Shown: positions 46,042-58,517, counted from the first letter of the stretch. The stretch is 64,000 bases of DNA from Taxawa tesnikishii (nom. ined.) (GCA_030247885.1 JAPDRO010000010.1:186001-250000), one strand, 5' to 3'. Notes: generated by a model from the letters alone, not told the origin. Program-made: numbers and translations.

Positions 46042-49000
46042 TTACTGCGAGGGCTGAGATGTGTCTGTCTCCGGGGCCACGTAGTCGAGTCTTCTCGTGG
46101 CTCTTGCGAAGGTGACTGTCGCTTTGACTGCTTCAAGGCTCGGCGTCCACCTCTTGATGTCCCCATCCACCCTTTTCCCCTTCTGCGTGAAGGTTGAGTA
46201 TCCCCCAAGGGCGAAGGACAGATCCCCATACCTATCGCCGTGCGTCTCTCTCATGCTCCTCCTTTGCTGTCTCCACCTTGGGCATACGTACAGATAGTGA
46301 GGGATTGACTCCGTCGCTCCGCATTCGCACTTGTCCGATTCCGCTGCTCCTATCTTCGAGAGATAGCTGTTGAGCCGTGATCTTCCTGTGCGTAGCTGTG
46401 ACAGGATCGCAGCCTCGATTCTACTTAGCTTGTCATATAGAAGCTTTGTATGTCTGCCCGGCAGTGCTTTGTCCAGTTTCCGCGTGAACTTGCCTGTTGT
46501 GGAGTTCTTGAATTGATCGAAACTAGGCTTGAACCCTTTCTCCTTCCCTTCCGCGTACACTACTGAGATCGGCCTCCTACCGCTGCCTTCTGGAGGTTGT
46601 GCATCGTCTTCAGTGGCTCTCTGAGCTAGCTCGTGGGCTTTCTCGTTTCCTTCGATGCCTTCGTGGCCTGGGACCCAGTGTAGGGACACGTTCTTCCCTT
46701 CAATGTTTTGTATGATCTCCCTAACAATGCGTTGACTACCGTTCCTCTTCGGTCGCTCTATGCTCTGAAGCGCTGCCTTACTATCCGTGAATATCCGGAC
46801 CTTTGGCCATCGTAGAAGGGTTTCGGTCAGTGAGGTGGTTGCTGTTCGAATGGCCTCTAGTTCAGTGAGGTGGACGTTGGTTCTTGCGGCCTTATCCGTA
46901 CCGCGCGACACAGCGTGCGTGGCCGACCATATACCTACGCCTGCGTGACCATTACGGACTGATCCATCGGTAAACACGTCGACCGTCCTCGGTTCCCGCA
47001 CCTGGGCAGCCTCCTTTGCCTGCTGATGATCGAGCATGACCACCTTCGGCTTTCCCGTCCACGGGGCACAGGTGAAAGGGTCTATTGGTTCTATGTCCCT
47101 TGTCTTTAGCTCTTTGAAGATAGCCGCCGCCTTCCTTAGAGGAGAGATGAACCTCTTGAGCCTTTTAGTCCGCCTCGCTAGCTTGTAGTGGGGGTGGGAC
47201 ATGTTGAGGCCATGTATGCCGATCCAGAATCGGAGCATGTGGTCGTGGAGCCTCTGACGGAGTGGTCGTATACCCGCTTCTGCCTCTGCGATCGGGAGGG
47301 CTACCGTTCGGAAGCCGCTGATGATGGCTTGTGCTGCCACCCTTTGTGCCCGCTCTAGCAGCTTGAGGACACCTTCCGGCGCGACCAAGTACCATACCGG
47401 TGATGCGTAGTCTGCGATCGGAGCCACCGTGGCTGTGAAGAGCTGACGTGCGCTCGAGGCTCGGAGTCCCTTGAGCCGCTTCAACGCAAGCGCAGCGGTG
47501 TATGCTCTATCGGCTGCCCGTGCTACATGCAGCTTGAACCGAAGGCCTTGGTCGAGAACAACACCCAACACCTTGACTGACTGACCTGGATTGATGGACT
47601 GGTCCTTGAACTGCAGTGGGCCTGAGTCGTCCCTGATCTGGTTCTTGGTTCGTGTGAAGTGGATGAACGCTGTCTTCGACGGTTCGAAGACTGCCCCGCT
47701 CTCCCTCTCCCATCTTCCGAGAAGTGGGAGGATCTCTTGTTGGATCCTACGTGTGTTGTCTGCTGCCGATTCTCCTACCATCCATGCCGTGTAGTCATCG
47801 ACAAAGGCCATAGAGCCACCCTTGCGAAACCTGGCTTGTACCAGGTCCGCGTTGAAGAAGAGGAACAGTATCGGTGCTAGCGGCGAGCCCTGCGGGAGTC
47901 CAGACTGCGGCAGATCCTGCACTTCAGACGTGAACCCGTTGACCGCGACGCATGCCTGTCTGTCTGTACAAAAGTCATCGATCCATCGGACCAGCTCCTC
48001 CGAAATGCCACGCTGCCTCAGTCTTTCGAGCTCAGGCCCCTTTGCCACGTTGTTGTACGCTCCCTTCACATCGAACGACACTAGAGACAGCGTTTTGCCT
48101 CCTCTCCACGCGTCGAAGATCTGCTCCTGAAGGTATGATAGCGCATGAACCGTCGATCGCTGCTTCCTCGCACCAAAGTGGGTGTTCGGAAGCAGACCGT
48201 TCGTCTCTACTGGGTACGAGATCCTTTCCGCTACGACAGCTTCTAGCACCTTCCCCAGTGTTGAGAGCAACGATATCGGACGGTAGCTCTTTGCCTGGGT
48301 GTAGTCATCCTTTCCTGGCTTCTTCAACGGAACGATCTTTGCGATCTTCCATTCCTTCGGCAGCTTTCCCACTCGGAGTGACTGCCGGAACAACGTGAAG
48401 ATCTCTCTGTGCAGCACCGGCCATACTTCTCTCCACACTCTGATCGGCAATCCATCCCTACCTGGCGCTTTGTCAGGGTTGGCTATAAAGAGTGCCTGAC
48501 GTATCTCCTCTTCCGTTACTGGTAGGAACGGTAGCTGTGGCTTCCGCCTCCTTTCTGAACCCTGTGTAGGAGTTTCCGGGATTGGGGGCGGCGGAAAGAA
48601 GCCTTTGATGAGTTCACTGGCGATTTCTTGTTTGTCCTGGAGCTGTTCTCCCTGCTGGCTGGTGATTGTAGTGATTCTACCGAAACCTGAGGCAGTAGAG
48701 GGATCGAGGTACTTTGCTGCCTTCCAGATGCTTTCTGGATTGTCTAGGAACTCCTCCCAGTGGTCTTTCTTCTGCTTCCTGACAGAGTGGAAGAAGTCCT
48801 GTCTGGCTTTTCTTGCCGCTTCCTCCACTTCGACATCTGCTCTTCCCTGTCTCCTCAACGATCTCGCTTTGTTTCGTTGTGTCGTGTACGCCTTTCTTAG
48901 TATGGTGAGGTCTACTGTCCACCACCTCTTAGCAAGCGGAGAAGGCTTGGCTCTTGGACAATACCTTTCTAGAGCTTCTTGCACTGTGGTCTGAAGGTAG

Positions 49001-49895
49001 CCAGCCATCTCATCAACATCATGACTCGGGAACGGTCTTGTCCTGGTTGTTCGTTGAACCTCCTCCCTTATACGATCCCACTGGGCCCTCTTGAAGATGA
49101 ACCTGGCCTCCTGTGTTTCCTGCGTTTCCTGCTCATGCGGCATCTGGAACGACGAATGGATAGCCCTATGGTCTGATCCATACTCCGTTGAGTGAAGCTC
49201 GCACTTGATCCGATCTTCGAAGAGTCCCGGCGTCGCTAGAGCCAGGTCGATTGTACTCTCCCCTCTACCGCTTTCCCATGTGATGGTTCCCCTCGGCAGT
49301 AAGCTCTGGAGGTCGTTGTCTTCTATGAACTCTAGGAGCGCTTGGGCCTCGCCTTGTCTCGGCGACAGTCCTACTTCGTTTCCTCCCCAAAGTAGGTCGT
49401 GGCGGTTGAAGTCACCCACGATCAGGAGCTCCAGGGCTGGGAACAGCACCTGTTCTCTCTCGATCGAGCGCTGGAGTAGCCGAAGATGGGCTCTGAGATG
49501 TTCCTCATCCAGGCTGAGTCCTACCGCTCTGGTCGTTGATTCCAGATCGATCGGGGAATGTATACCGAGGCTAGTAGGATCCGACGGTCCTGCACCTTTA
49601 CTCGTACCGCCGTGATGTCGGGACTCCCGACTTGGATCTGCACGTAGTCACTTTTCTTGTTCATCCATATGCATGATCGAACTGGGAATCTTTGTTCGAG
49701 CTGTTCCTGAGGATATAGGGCCTCCCAAGCAGGTCCTACTCCCGTGATCTGCGTCTTGCCTTCGGCTCTGGTACAATGGGGTTCCTGGATCAGGATCGCC
49801 TGGTGCGCATAGAGGTCGTCGTCGTTGTAGAGTGCGTGTTGGGCCATCGGCCTCTTCCCCATGTTCGCCTGTAGGATGCTGAACGCACTACTCAT
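46042..49895 (-). CDS. LINE ORF2: endonuclease, reverse transcriptase, RNase H; one frame break
   Basis: The start ATG at 49893-49895 overlaps the ORF1 stop (ATGAGTAG). The endonuclease begins FSILQANMGKRPMAQHAL and ILIQEPHC, and continues with LLIVGDFNRHD and YGSDHRAI. A single-base break near 49550 separates these two blocks. Reverse transcriptase motifs are GLPQGSPLAPILFLFFNA and AFVDDYTAW. RNase H has VFTDGSVRNGHAG, LTELEAI, IFTDSKAAL and HWVPGHEGIEGNEKA, i.e. all four acidic positions. A C-terminal zinc-binding motif follows (CECGATESIPHYLYVC). From 49449 down the frame is open for 1135 codons. Confidence 0.88.
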
Positions 49896-51436
49896 AGCTA
49901 TGGATGGGAAGAACCCTCTGCGCTTGCTGCCTATACTTCGGACACGTGCGATCGAAGGCCCTATGTGGTCCGCTGCAGTTAGCACACTTGACCTCTGGCG
50001 CGTCACACCTCTCGTGACCTTCTTTTGCGCAGTTCGCGCACTTGGCGTCGTGTCGGCAGTTCCTCTTGGTGTGTCCGTAACCCTGGCATCTGAAGCAGAT
50101 CACCGGTCCTCTCCTGTCCTCGAACGGTGACACTTCTACCGTCATTCCTGCGCACGTGACCTCTTTGCCCATGAATCTGGCCATCAGTAGCCTCTCTGCC
50201 TGCTCTTTGGAGGCTGCCTTGATGACCGCGGAAGCGAACTGAGCCCCTGGCTTTGGTCTGCCAAGCCACTTCATCTGCTTCACTTCGACGTCGTTGTCTT
50301 CGCCAAACTCCCGGCATGCCTCTTCCGTGATCATGCCCGTGACAGGGTCACTCACTGCGTCCTTGTCGACCCAGTCGGCCTTGACAGCGTACCACTTCGC
50401 TCCTATCAGCCTTGCACCCTTGAAGTGCGTGTGGATCCACGTCGCGGCGTTCTGGCGGATAGGGCCTTCCTCCTCCTTAGAGACGCGGGAGCGTGTCACC
50501 CGCACTTCCTTGCTCGTGTGCCAGAGCCTGAAGTCTTGTACGTCGGGGTTCTTCAGCTCCTGGTGGTATTCAGCGCTCTTGCTAGCCGTGCCTTCATCTT
50601 CCTCGCGTCGTTGTCGTGTTCTGCGATCTCGCTGTCCAGGTCTTTCATGTCAAGGACGAGTGTTGCACCTTGTGCACCTTGTGCGCCATGCTCGCACGTC
50701 ACCGATCTCATTGCACTCTTCAGTGACGTGTTTAGGGACATCGGAGAAGACGTCCTTGGTGAACCATGCCTTGGTGAGCTCGACCGCGACGACGTGAGGT
50801 CGAAGGAAACTCTGGATCCCTTGGAGTTGGTGCGCTGCTGCTGGAGCGGTACACCCGCTGCTGCTACCGACGCGTAGGACTGTTGACTGTCCTGCAGACA
50901 GGACGACGGTTCGCCAGACTCAAAGGACATGCCCCAGTTCGGGCTACCTTGCTGCAGGTTCTTGACATCCAGGGTAAGAGTCTTGATCATGTTTTCTAAG
51001 TTGCCTATCTGCTTTTGTACTCCTCCCTCTCCCGCTTGTGTTCTCCTCTCTCCCGCTTGTGTTCCTCTCTTTCCTTCTCCATCATGCGCAAGATCAGGGT
51101 AAGAGGGTCACCAGCCGCCTGGGCCTGACTCTCTATCTCTCTCTGTGCTTCCTCTGCCTCCCTTGCCTTCTGGGTCTGTTTTCGGACTCTCCTTGCTCTT
51201 GACGTCTCGCTTGCAGACTCCGGTTCTTCTGGCCTGCTGGCGGGTCTAGGCTTGTGCGGACTGTCCCGTTTACGCTTCCCTCCGGTGTTCTCCTCCTCTG
51301 TCTCATCTTCCCCAGCATCACTCATCTCGATGTCCTCTTCGTCCCCCTCTGCTGCTTGCGACAGCAGCCCGAACCCTGCGTTGGTCGTTGTCGCGGTTCC
51401 TCCTTTCCTCCCCACCTCCGCTTCGAAGCCTGACAA
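49888..51436 (-). pseudogene. LINE ORF1 (gag-like), two frame breaks
   Basis: It starts MSGFEAEVGRKGGTATT at 51436. The first part is acidic, then rich in Arg/Glu heptads (a coiled coil ending near 51020). A Ser/Pro-rich middle leads to a C-terminal part with three zinc knuckles (CFRCQGYGHTKRNC, CANCAKEGHERC, and CANCSGPHRAFDRTC). The frame changes at the T4 run 51013-51016 (A4 on the coding strand) and near 50560, both equal to loss of one base. Such ORF1 proteins bind the LINE RNA. Total length would be about 516 codons. Confidence 0.8.
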
Positions 51437-51509
51437 CCGGCATGCTTGGCACTAGCTGAACTCGCAAACGCGTTCAGTAGTAGCGTTTCATTCAGTCTAA
51501 CTGATGGTG

Positions 51510-51922
51510 GTCGGTTGGTTGTTTCTTGGTTGGTTGGTTGTTGAAGCTATGGACCCTGAAGAGGGTAGGAGCTATTACTAATCGCTAACCGAATCTCCGC
51601 GCCAGTGACAAGATACGCGTACCCATGAAGCCACAAACAACTGATAGCAAAGCAACGCCGGAAATCACACGACGTAGAGCTACCATCCGCAATAAGGGAA
51701 AGGAAATGAGGAAAGCGCAGTTGACCTGTCTGGTTAGTATGAGCGCCTCCTCCGCGGAGGCGATCCTTCGCGTGGTAGTTTTCCTAAGAGGGGCCGAGCA
51801 CTCGCCGGAGGCTGCTGTTTGGTTCTGCCGTTTCTTCGTGAGTTGGTGTGCCGATGGTGCTGCGTATACTGAATACTGAACAAGATTTGTTGAGGGTCTC
51901 GCAGCTTTACTGCGAGAGCTGT
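51510..51922 (-). mobile_element. 5'-truncated LINE 3' end, copy 1
   Basis: About 410 bp match the 3' end and tail of the LINE at 45629, in the same orientation, flanked by the 12-bp direct repeat TAACTGATGGTG (51498-51509 and 51923-51934). Confidence 0.85.
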
Positions 51923-51934
51923 TAACTGATGGTG

Positions 51935-52115
51935 TTTGTTTGTTTGTTGTTTCTTGAAGCTATGGACCCTGAAGAGGGTAAGAGCTGTTACTAATCGCGA
52001 GCCGAGTCGCCGAGCCATTAACAAGATACGCGTACCCATGAAGCCACAAACAACTGATAACTAAGCAACGCTGGAAATCACGTGACATAGAGCTACCATC
52101 CGCAACAAGGGAAAG
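51935..52115 (-). mobile_element. 5'-truncated LINE 3' end, copy 2
   Basis: About 180 bp match the last part of the same LINE, with a GTTT-type tail. It is flanked by the same 12-bp repeat TAACTGATGGTG (51923-51934 and 52116-52127). Confidence 0.85.
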
Positions 52116-52127
52116 TAACTGATGGTG

Positions 52128-53165
52128 TAGCTTTTAACTAAGGCAGCTGGACGGCAGAATATCGGATTCTTTTGTGGAGTCACTATAGGTGCCTCGATCG
52201 GAGTACTCCGTGTGTCTAGCCGAGGAGATCGGTCATTGTTCTTGAGACGTTGACAAAGAGAGCTCTGAACGACTGCAGGCGGATGAGATGTGTTGCAGAC
52301 GCGGCCGAGAACAACATTGGATAGATTGAAGTGGACCACTTGAGCAAGGAGTTTGCAATTCCACCCGCCTGGATCTCTCACTTGTAAAGTCATTAGGTGA
52401 CCTCAGCTGGATTCCATTCACGCCACCGCCGCCACCTCGCCTAGACCATGAAGACCAACAGGCATACAGTGTTGAGTGTCGACCTGGCACCATCGCTTGG
52501 CCGATGTGGTAGTGCGCTCCACGCTGGTCCTATGAGCGTACGGCCGCGCCATGTCTCGCCCAGGCGGCCCCACTTTTCGAGTCCGCTTCCCTCTTCTCGT
52601 CATATATCCCTGGCAGGGCGTTATGCAAAGAGGGTTTAAGCCAAGAATAGAGGCAAGGGTATACGACAGTGTTTTTACCTAAGAGAATTTGAGGACGTCC
52701 AAATGCGAACACTCGCGAGAACGCGTGCGCCCGACCGGTCATCGCATTGTATCACGTTCGAGAAGGGCCTCAGCCCGTGGTTTCAGCCACCGAAATCAGC
52801 CCCCACGGGCACAGAAGCTGAGTCGACCTGCATGTACTACTGGGGTGCTTCCCGGCGTCATAATCGATGGCGCATGCAGTGCCACAAGTCTTCCGTCGGC
52901 AGTAGCTTCGTTTAAGCTTGATACCACTATTGCATGAGATCTCATGCCATGGTCTAGACGGGGACACGTACTGTGGTGCAGGTACTCAGCTTTTGCCTGA
53001 ACCGTGCCTGTCCCACCATCCTGTGGAGACTGGTCGGATTGATAATCCGCTAGGCTTCCAATATCTACCTGTATTCCGCTCGCTGCTCATACGTGAAGCA
53101 TTCGCAAAAGACTCAGCTCCTAAGTCCACCATCTGTAGCTTTCATACTAGCCCTCCGCCGCAACA
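52128..53165. other. intergenic, no gene recognised
   Basis: Short frames only. The last part is presumably the promoter of the small secreted protein gene; a pyrimidine-rich stretch (CATACTAGCCCTCCGCCGC) precedes its ATG. Confidence 0.4.
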
Positions 53166-53594
53166 ATGAAGTTCACACTCTTCTTCCTCATCACCCTCTT
53201 TGCCTTTGCTTTCGCCAGTCCCGCCGCGACCACGACCGCGGCCGCAGCGTCCGCAAGCAGTGCCAAAGCATCCAGTTCTGGCAAACTCACAGGCCCCGCG
53301 GATCACAATCACGGCGAGCACGTGGCCGACTTCAGGAAGCCTTGTGTATGCCCAACACCCAACTGTCCGAGTTTTCTGAGCACGAAATTTGTGAGTCAAG
53401 TGGAGAGATGGATGCGTGTGCTGAGGACATGTACGTGAAAAGTAGTAGTACTGATGCAGTTCTTACCACAGCAATGCCAATGCAAGAACACTGCTGCTTG
53501 GGCCTGCTACCAGGCGACCAACGGAGGCTGCAAGAAGCCAAAGAAGAACGCAAGTACCGTCTTCTCCTGGAGGACGTGCAGAGCTAATTGCTAG
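53166..53594 (+). CDS. small secreted cysteine-rich protein, two exons, 115 aa
   Basis: Exons are 53166-53390 and 53472-53594, joined across an 81-bp GT...AG intron in phase 0. The first 18 or so residues (MKFTLFFLITLFAFAFAS) are a clear signal peptide. An Ala/Ser/Thr-rich spacer follows, then a C-terminal domain with nine cysteines (CVCPTPNC, QCQCKNTAAWAC, GGCKKPKK, RTCRANC). Without the second exon most cysteines are lost, which supports the splice model. It is secreted and probably disulphide-bonded. Family unknown to me; such proteins include effectors, adhesion factors and antimicrobial peptides. The odd cysteine count allows one free thiol. Confidence 0.72.
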
Positions 53595-54725
53595 CAGAGC
53601 TGCTAGTGCACCATGGTCAGGATGATGTGGGCATGGGATGTGAGCAACGGAACAGTGATGAGGGCGGGTGCGATCTCGGTATTGAATCTGTAGTGTCAAT
53701 CATGATTTTAGAAATGTTACGTGCATGTCCTTCCCTGCCAGTCCACCCTACTCAGCGCTTTCCATACCCGCCCGTATTCGTTACCGTGTAGTAAACTTAA
53801 TTTGCGGATGCTTTCCTCAACGACGGTCCTGTGACCTTCCACGTTTGGAGCCCTCTACCTGCCTGCCTCGCCGAATGAGCGGCGTTCACCGGGTGGCACA
53901 ACACAATACGGCTCGCCTACTGCATGGTGTTGGTGTGCGCCGTCGATCACGGCAGAAGGTCTACGGTCTCCGGTCTCCTTGTGTGACGCCTAAGTCTTGA
54001 CAAGCGAGTTCCCAGACCATGGTAACAAGTCCGCATGGCTTGCAGCGGGTGAGGACTGGTTTTTCGCGGCAATATAGAGTAATGCATGGTAGCAGAAAAG
54101 CGAAACAGGCAGTTAGCGGAACAATGACCCGGCACGAGCTAACACATAGCGCCGTGCCCGAATCAAGGAATGCTGAAGGAGCAGGATGCATGGTTGCGGG
54201 GTACGCCATGGTGCGGGGAGGCGCGAGCTAGTTGTGCTCTTAATTGCGTACATGTACGGATACATGCACTGGCACCCAAGGGCGTCGCTACCGCCGCACT
54301 CGGACGGCCGGTGGTCCCTTGCATGGCGCTTTTATGGTTCCTGACGACAGCTGAAGGCCCAACATACAACCCCTGCTCACCCGCCCGGCTGGGGGACTAG
54401 TCAGTGTCACACCACGCCTCAAACCCAAGTCCCCACGTAGCCCGCCTGAGAGCTATCCATGATTGAGCGAATCGAGCGCGCACCACCGTGTTCTAGACTA
54501 TTGTTCATCAGACTTCCTTTCTCGCCGCCACCGGGCAATCTAGTCTCCGACTTTCGAAGCGAAGTTAGCTGCCATGGCGTCGACCGGTTCGTATTCAGTT
54601 CTTGGTGAGTATCTAGTGTCTGAATGCCATGATCCATGCCACCTACAACAGTAATCCTTCTGCCTCGTTGAACATTGATCAAGTCAACCCACCATTCGTT
54701 TTCTCGTTCAGACATCCATACAGCA
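53595..54725. other. intergenic, no gene recognised
   Basis: Short frames on both strands without motifs. The minus-strand frame at 54419-54883 largely overlaps the start of the deacetylase gene and is a shadow. Confidence 0.4.
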
Positions 54726-57020
54726 ATGTCAGTCTCTGGCTTTTCATCGTCGCGCATAGCGGCTCTTTTTGTAACTACATTGTCCCTCTTTGCTTCCTTG
54801 ACCAGTGCCATCACTGTGTCAAACACCATTCTTGTGTTCGCTCGTGACACAGCATCCGCATATTCTGCAACATCGGGCCTCAAAGGTTACGGCATTCCAT
54901 ACCAGACCGTCATTGTTCCTTCGTCTGGAGTAACACTCCCAACCCTCAACTCGTCTGCCACGACTGGCAACTATGGAGGCATCATTGTGCTCGGCGAAGT
55001 CTCCTACGACATGCCCACCGGGTGGGGTAGCGCCCTAACCGCGGCGCAATGGCAGCAGCTCTACGACTACCAGACTGGATTCGGAGTCCGCATGGTCCGA
55101 CTTGATGTATACCCTGGTTCAGACTTTGGTATGATGATTGATCGTCCGCACTGGGTGCTCCACTGACCGAACATAGGCACTACCACCGCGATCGCCGGTG
55201 CTGGATGCTGTGATGCTGGAGTCGAGCAGCTGGTCAGTATCAGCGATGCCACCAAATTTCCTACCGCGAATCTTGTAACGTGAGTATACCCGACATCTCT
55301 TCTCTTGTCTCCATGTTTGACCTTGTCATCCGTAGCGGAGCTACCATGAGCACTCAAGGCCTATGGCACTATCCTGCAACGATCACCAACTCAAGCATGG
55401 CATTTGAGGTTGCTCAATTCGCACCAGGTGGTTCTTTCACCACCACCACCACAGCTGCCGTCATCAACACCATCGGCCAACGTCAGCAGATGGTGTGGTT
55501 CACCAGCTGGGCCACCGATTGGAACCCGACTTCCAACTTCCTCCAGCACTCTTACATCCACTGGATGACTCGCGGCTTGTGTAAGTGATCGAGTGTGTCC
55601 TGCTGTCAACGATACAACTTTCTGACATGATCGAATAGTTGTCGGTCGCCGCCGTATCTACCTCAGCACCCAGGTCGATGACGTCCATCTCGAGACAGAT
55701 CTCTACCAACCGGCTGGTACGACATTCAGAATCCGGACTGCCGACCTCCAGGCACATATAACCTGGACGAACAGTCTCAACTCCAGACTGCCAGTAGGTT
55801 CCAAGTACTTTATCGAACTCGGCCACAACGGCAACGGTGACATCGAAGCTGCTCTAGACAACGACGCCAAGTGCACTCCGGACACTGCGATTGAATACGC
55901 CGATCAAATTGACACTGCGCTCGAGTTCCAGAAGCCTTTAGGAACGGGAACAGATATCTGGCCCACCACTCCAACGACTTACTCCTGGGACCTCACCTGT
56001 GCGAAGGGCGATACACTTGCTTCTTGGTTCATGACCGCAGCAAACCGTGACGCGTTTGCTCACGTTTCGCACACGTTCACACATGAGGCTTTGGACAACG
56101 CCACGTATCACGATGCAACCAGGGAGATCTCGTTCAACGTCGCGTGGATGAAGCAGGTGGGGATCTCTTCGGCGACCATGTTCTCTCCTAAGGGATTGAT
56201 TCCTCCCGCCATCACCGGAATGCACAACGGTGATGTGATCCAGGCTTGGTCGGACAACGGCCTCACCGCTGTTGTCGGTGACAACACCCGTCCCGTTCTG
56301 ATGAACCAGGTTCGTGCTCGTCAATTGCCGTTCAGCGGTTCCCTATACTGACCAGCCACAGCAAAACGAGTTCTGGCCACTGATCAGTACCGTTGCGTCA
56401 AACGGATATGCCGGCATGACCATCATCCCCGGTGGGCCACCACGATCTACTACAACTGTGATCTGCCGAACTGCACTACCCAAGAGTGGATTAACACTTC
56501 TGGTGGCAGCGGAGACTTCACCACACTCCTTAACGACGCACGAGCGACCAACACCCGCCATCTGCTTGGCCTGCATCACGACCCATTCATGTTCCATCAA
56601 GCGAACTTGCGTCAGACGGATGTTCCGAGCTCGACCGTTGGCTCGCAGAGCGGCCAGCTCTCCCTGCTGCAGATCTGGGTTGAGACCGTCGTCCAAGAGA
56701 TGACTCGGCTCACCACCTGGCCCATTCTCTCGCTCAAACACGATGATATCGCCGCCCAGTTCACCAACCGCATGGCGCTGGATCAGTGCAGTCCCAACCT
56801 TTCGTACACCTACTCTGCCGACGGCACTCAGATCACCGGCGTTACGGTTACCGCAAATGGAAACACTTGCAATGTTCCAGTTCCAATCACGTTTCCGGGT
56901 ACGGCTACCACGTCGGCGGTCACCACCTCCGAAAAGCTGGGAACGGATCCGCTGACCGTTTGGGCAACGTTGAGCGGATCACCTATATCGTTCACGCTGG
57001 GTTCTCCAGTTGCGGTGTAG
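54726..57020 (+). CDS. secreted polysaccharide deacetylase, CE18/Agd3-like, five exons; one single-base frame break
   Basis: Exons are 54726-55128, 55177-55279, 55336-55580, 55639-56309 and 56362-57020, with all introns GT...AG and phases matching. The signal peptide is in MSVSGFSSSRIAALFVTTL and onward. The N-terminal part resembles the carbohydrate-binding region of Agd3 (YGIPYQTVIVPSSGV, VRMVRLDVYPGSDFG). The catalytic part has STQVDDVHLETDLY (metal-binding Asp pair, about residue 264), HTFTHEALDNATY (His 395 and 399), HNGDVIQAW, YNCDLPNC and HHDPFMFHQANLR. In Aspergillus, Agd3 deacetylates galactosaminogalactan, a secreted adhesive polysaccharide. The frame shifts by one base at the C4 run 56427-56430, where a fifth C gives the conserved Pro-Arg-Trp. 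Corrected length is about 693 residues. No other galactosaminogalactan gene is seen nearby. Confidence 0.8.
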
Positions 57021-58517
57021 ATTCCACCGTCATGTCATTAGGTTACTCATTGGTTGTTTTAGTATTGATTAGGTTTCGGCAGTCGTTTTTCTATGTCTAT
57101 CCTTTATAACGGCGTAAATATCATGCCAATTTCTCCGCTTCTCATGACCGAATGTGTACCCAGAGTGTCTCGTGGTGCTGCGTATCATGATTCCATACTC
57201 GCCGGTTCAGAGAAGCTTGCCGCTCGCTTAGGCTGTCGTGGACGCGACCTTTCGATTTCGAGCCGTCGATATTTGCCCAGCGAGGTAGCGTAGCACCCGA
57301 CGCGTCGTTCCAATAACGTAGGATGCGGTAAAGCATTGGCGAGCAAGCTTTTAGTGCGCGTAAGCGTTAGCCATAAACGCCCATCCCGTCGTCCCCCGCA
57401 CGCACGCTCGGCCCAGGGGTTCGGGGTGCTTGCGGTTCGGGGTCGTCTTACCTTTCGCTCTCTCTGTCATCGGCCCATGCAGCTAGGTGCGTGCGCACAT
57501 TAAGTATCCGAGTGGCTCGCCCGCCAATTTCAAGATTGCTACTATGGACGAGGTGTGCCGAGACTAGGGACATGCTCAGGGTAGCAGTGCCTTCATGATA
57601 GCACGGTGCTCAAGGATATGAATCTCGATGGTTGGGTGGAATATTGTAGTAGGTTGACGGCGAATACGACGCTATCCACAGATTGATTGTCGGATTTGTA
57701 ATTATTTCACATCGATTTACTCTCCAAAGCTATCCCCCATTGGTTTTACTGGTAGCTGCCGCAGAAGGCAGGAGGTAAGGACCGAAGGTCTCTGCACGGT
57801 CGTTCGCCCGTTTTCCAAACTTAACGGGCCGTTCAGGATCGTCGTGTTTCTCCATTCTCCACTCCCTGTTCGGTCGCAAGCCACTGTAGGATTGTGGGGT
57901 GTAACGGCCAACGGCTGACTGAACGTCGATGGTTTCCGATGATTCAGACCATGGCCCAACGTGCGCCAGCAGGGTTCCTATTGCGCGCCATGGGCAGCGC
58001 AAAGTTGTTGCATCAGCCGACGCAAAGCCCAGACTCCGGCTTCTTTACTTCCACTATATGCAGGTGTGATGTGACAGAGCATGACAGATATGTGGGAACG
58101 CGGAGTGCGCTTATATTGACGGCACAGCATGAGGGAACCTGACGTCCTGTTCCTTTATTTAGGCGACAACGGCGTCTGGCCAGCGTCTCGGCGTGCACGA
58201 GAATGAGAGTTGAGGGTGCTCCCCGGTGTTCGCTAACACTGACCCACCAGGCACGGATCGTACTGTGTCGGAGTGTACCTTGTAGAATAGGCTGACAGTA
58301 CTGTGAAGATTTGCTTCGTTCCTTTCTTGTGGTGGTACAATCAAGCAACGTGCGCGACTACTTAGTCAACAGTGCTTCCGATTGGCAATGTATCCCGTAT
58401 CCACAGTACCTGTTGCAGTGTTTGTCAAGAGAAGGCAGGGCGAGAATACATGGCCCGCACAGGGTAAGATCGCGTCCGACGAATAACGCGGACCTTCTTC
58501 CACAGACTACAACATGG
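57021..58517. other. intergenic, no gene recognised
   Basis: About 1.5 kb with only short overlapping frames. I see no repeat shared with the rest of the window, no transposon end and no RNA gene. Confidence 0.4.

Larger units (their letters stand above)
45629..51486 (-). mobile_element. full-length Tad-like LINE, about 5.86 kb
   Basis: It is bounded by the 8-bp target duplication TTCATTCA (45621-45628 and 51487-51494). On the minus strand it has a 5' region, ORF1 with three zinc knuckles, and ORF2 with endonuclease, reverse transcriptase and RNase H. A 3' untranslated part of about 370 bp and an (AACC)n tail (45631-45680, plus strand GGTT repeats) complete it. The same 3' end recurs at 44345-44400, 51510-51922 and 51935-52115. 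Confidence 0.9.
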
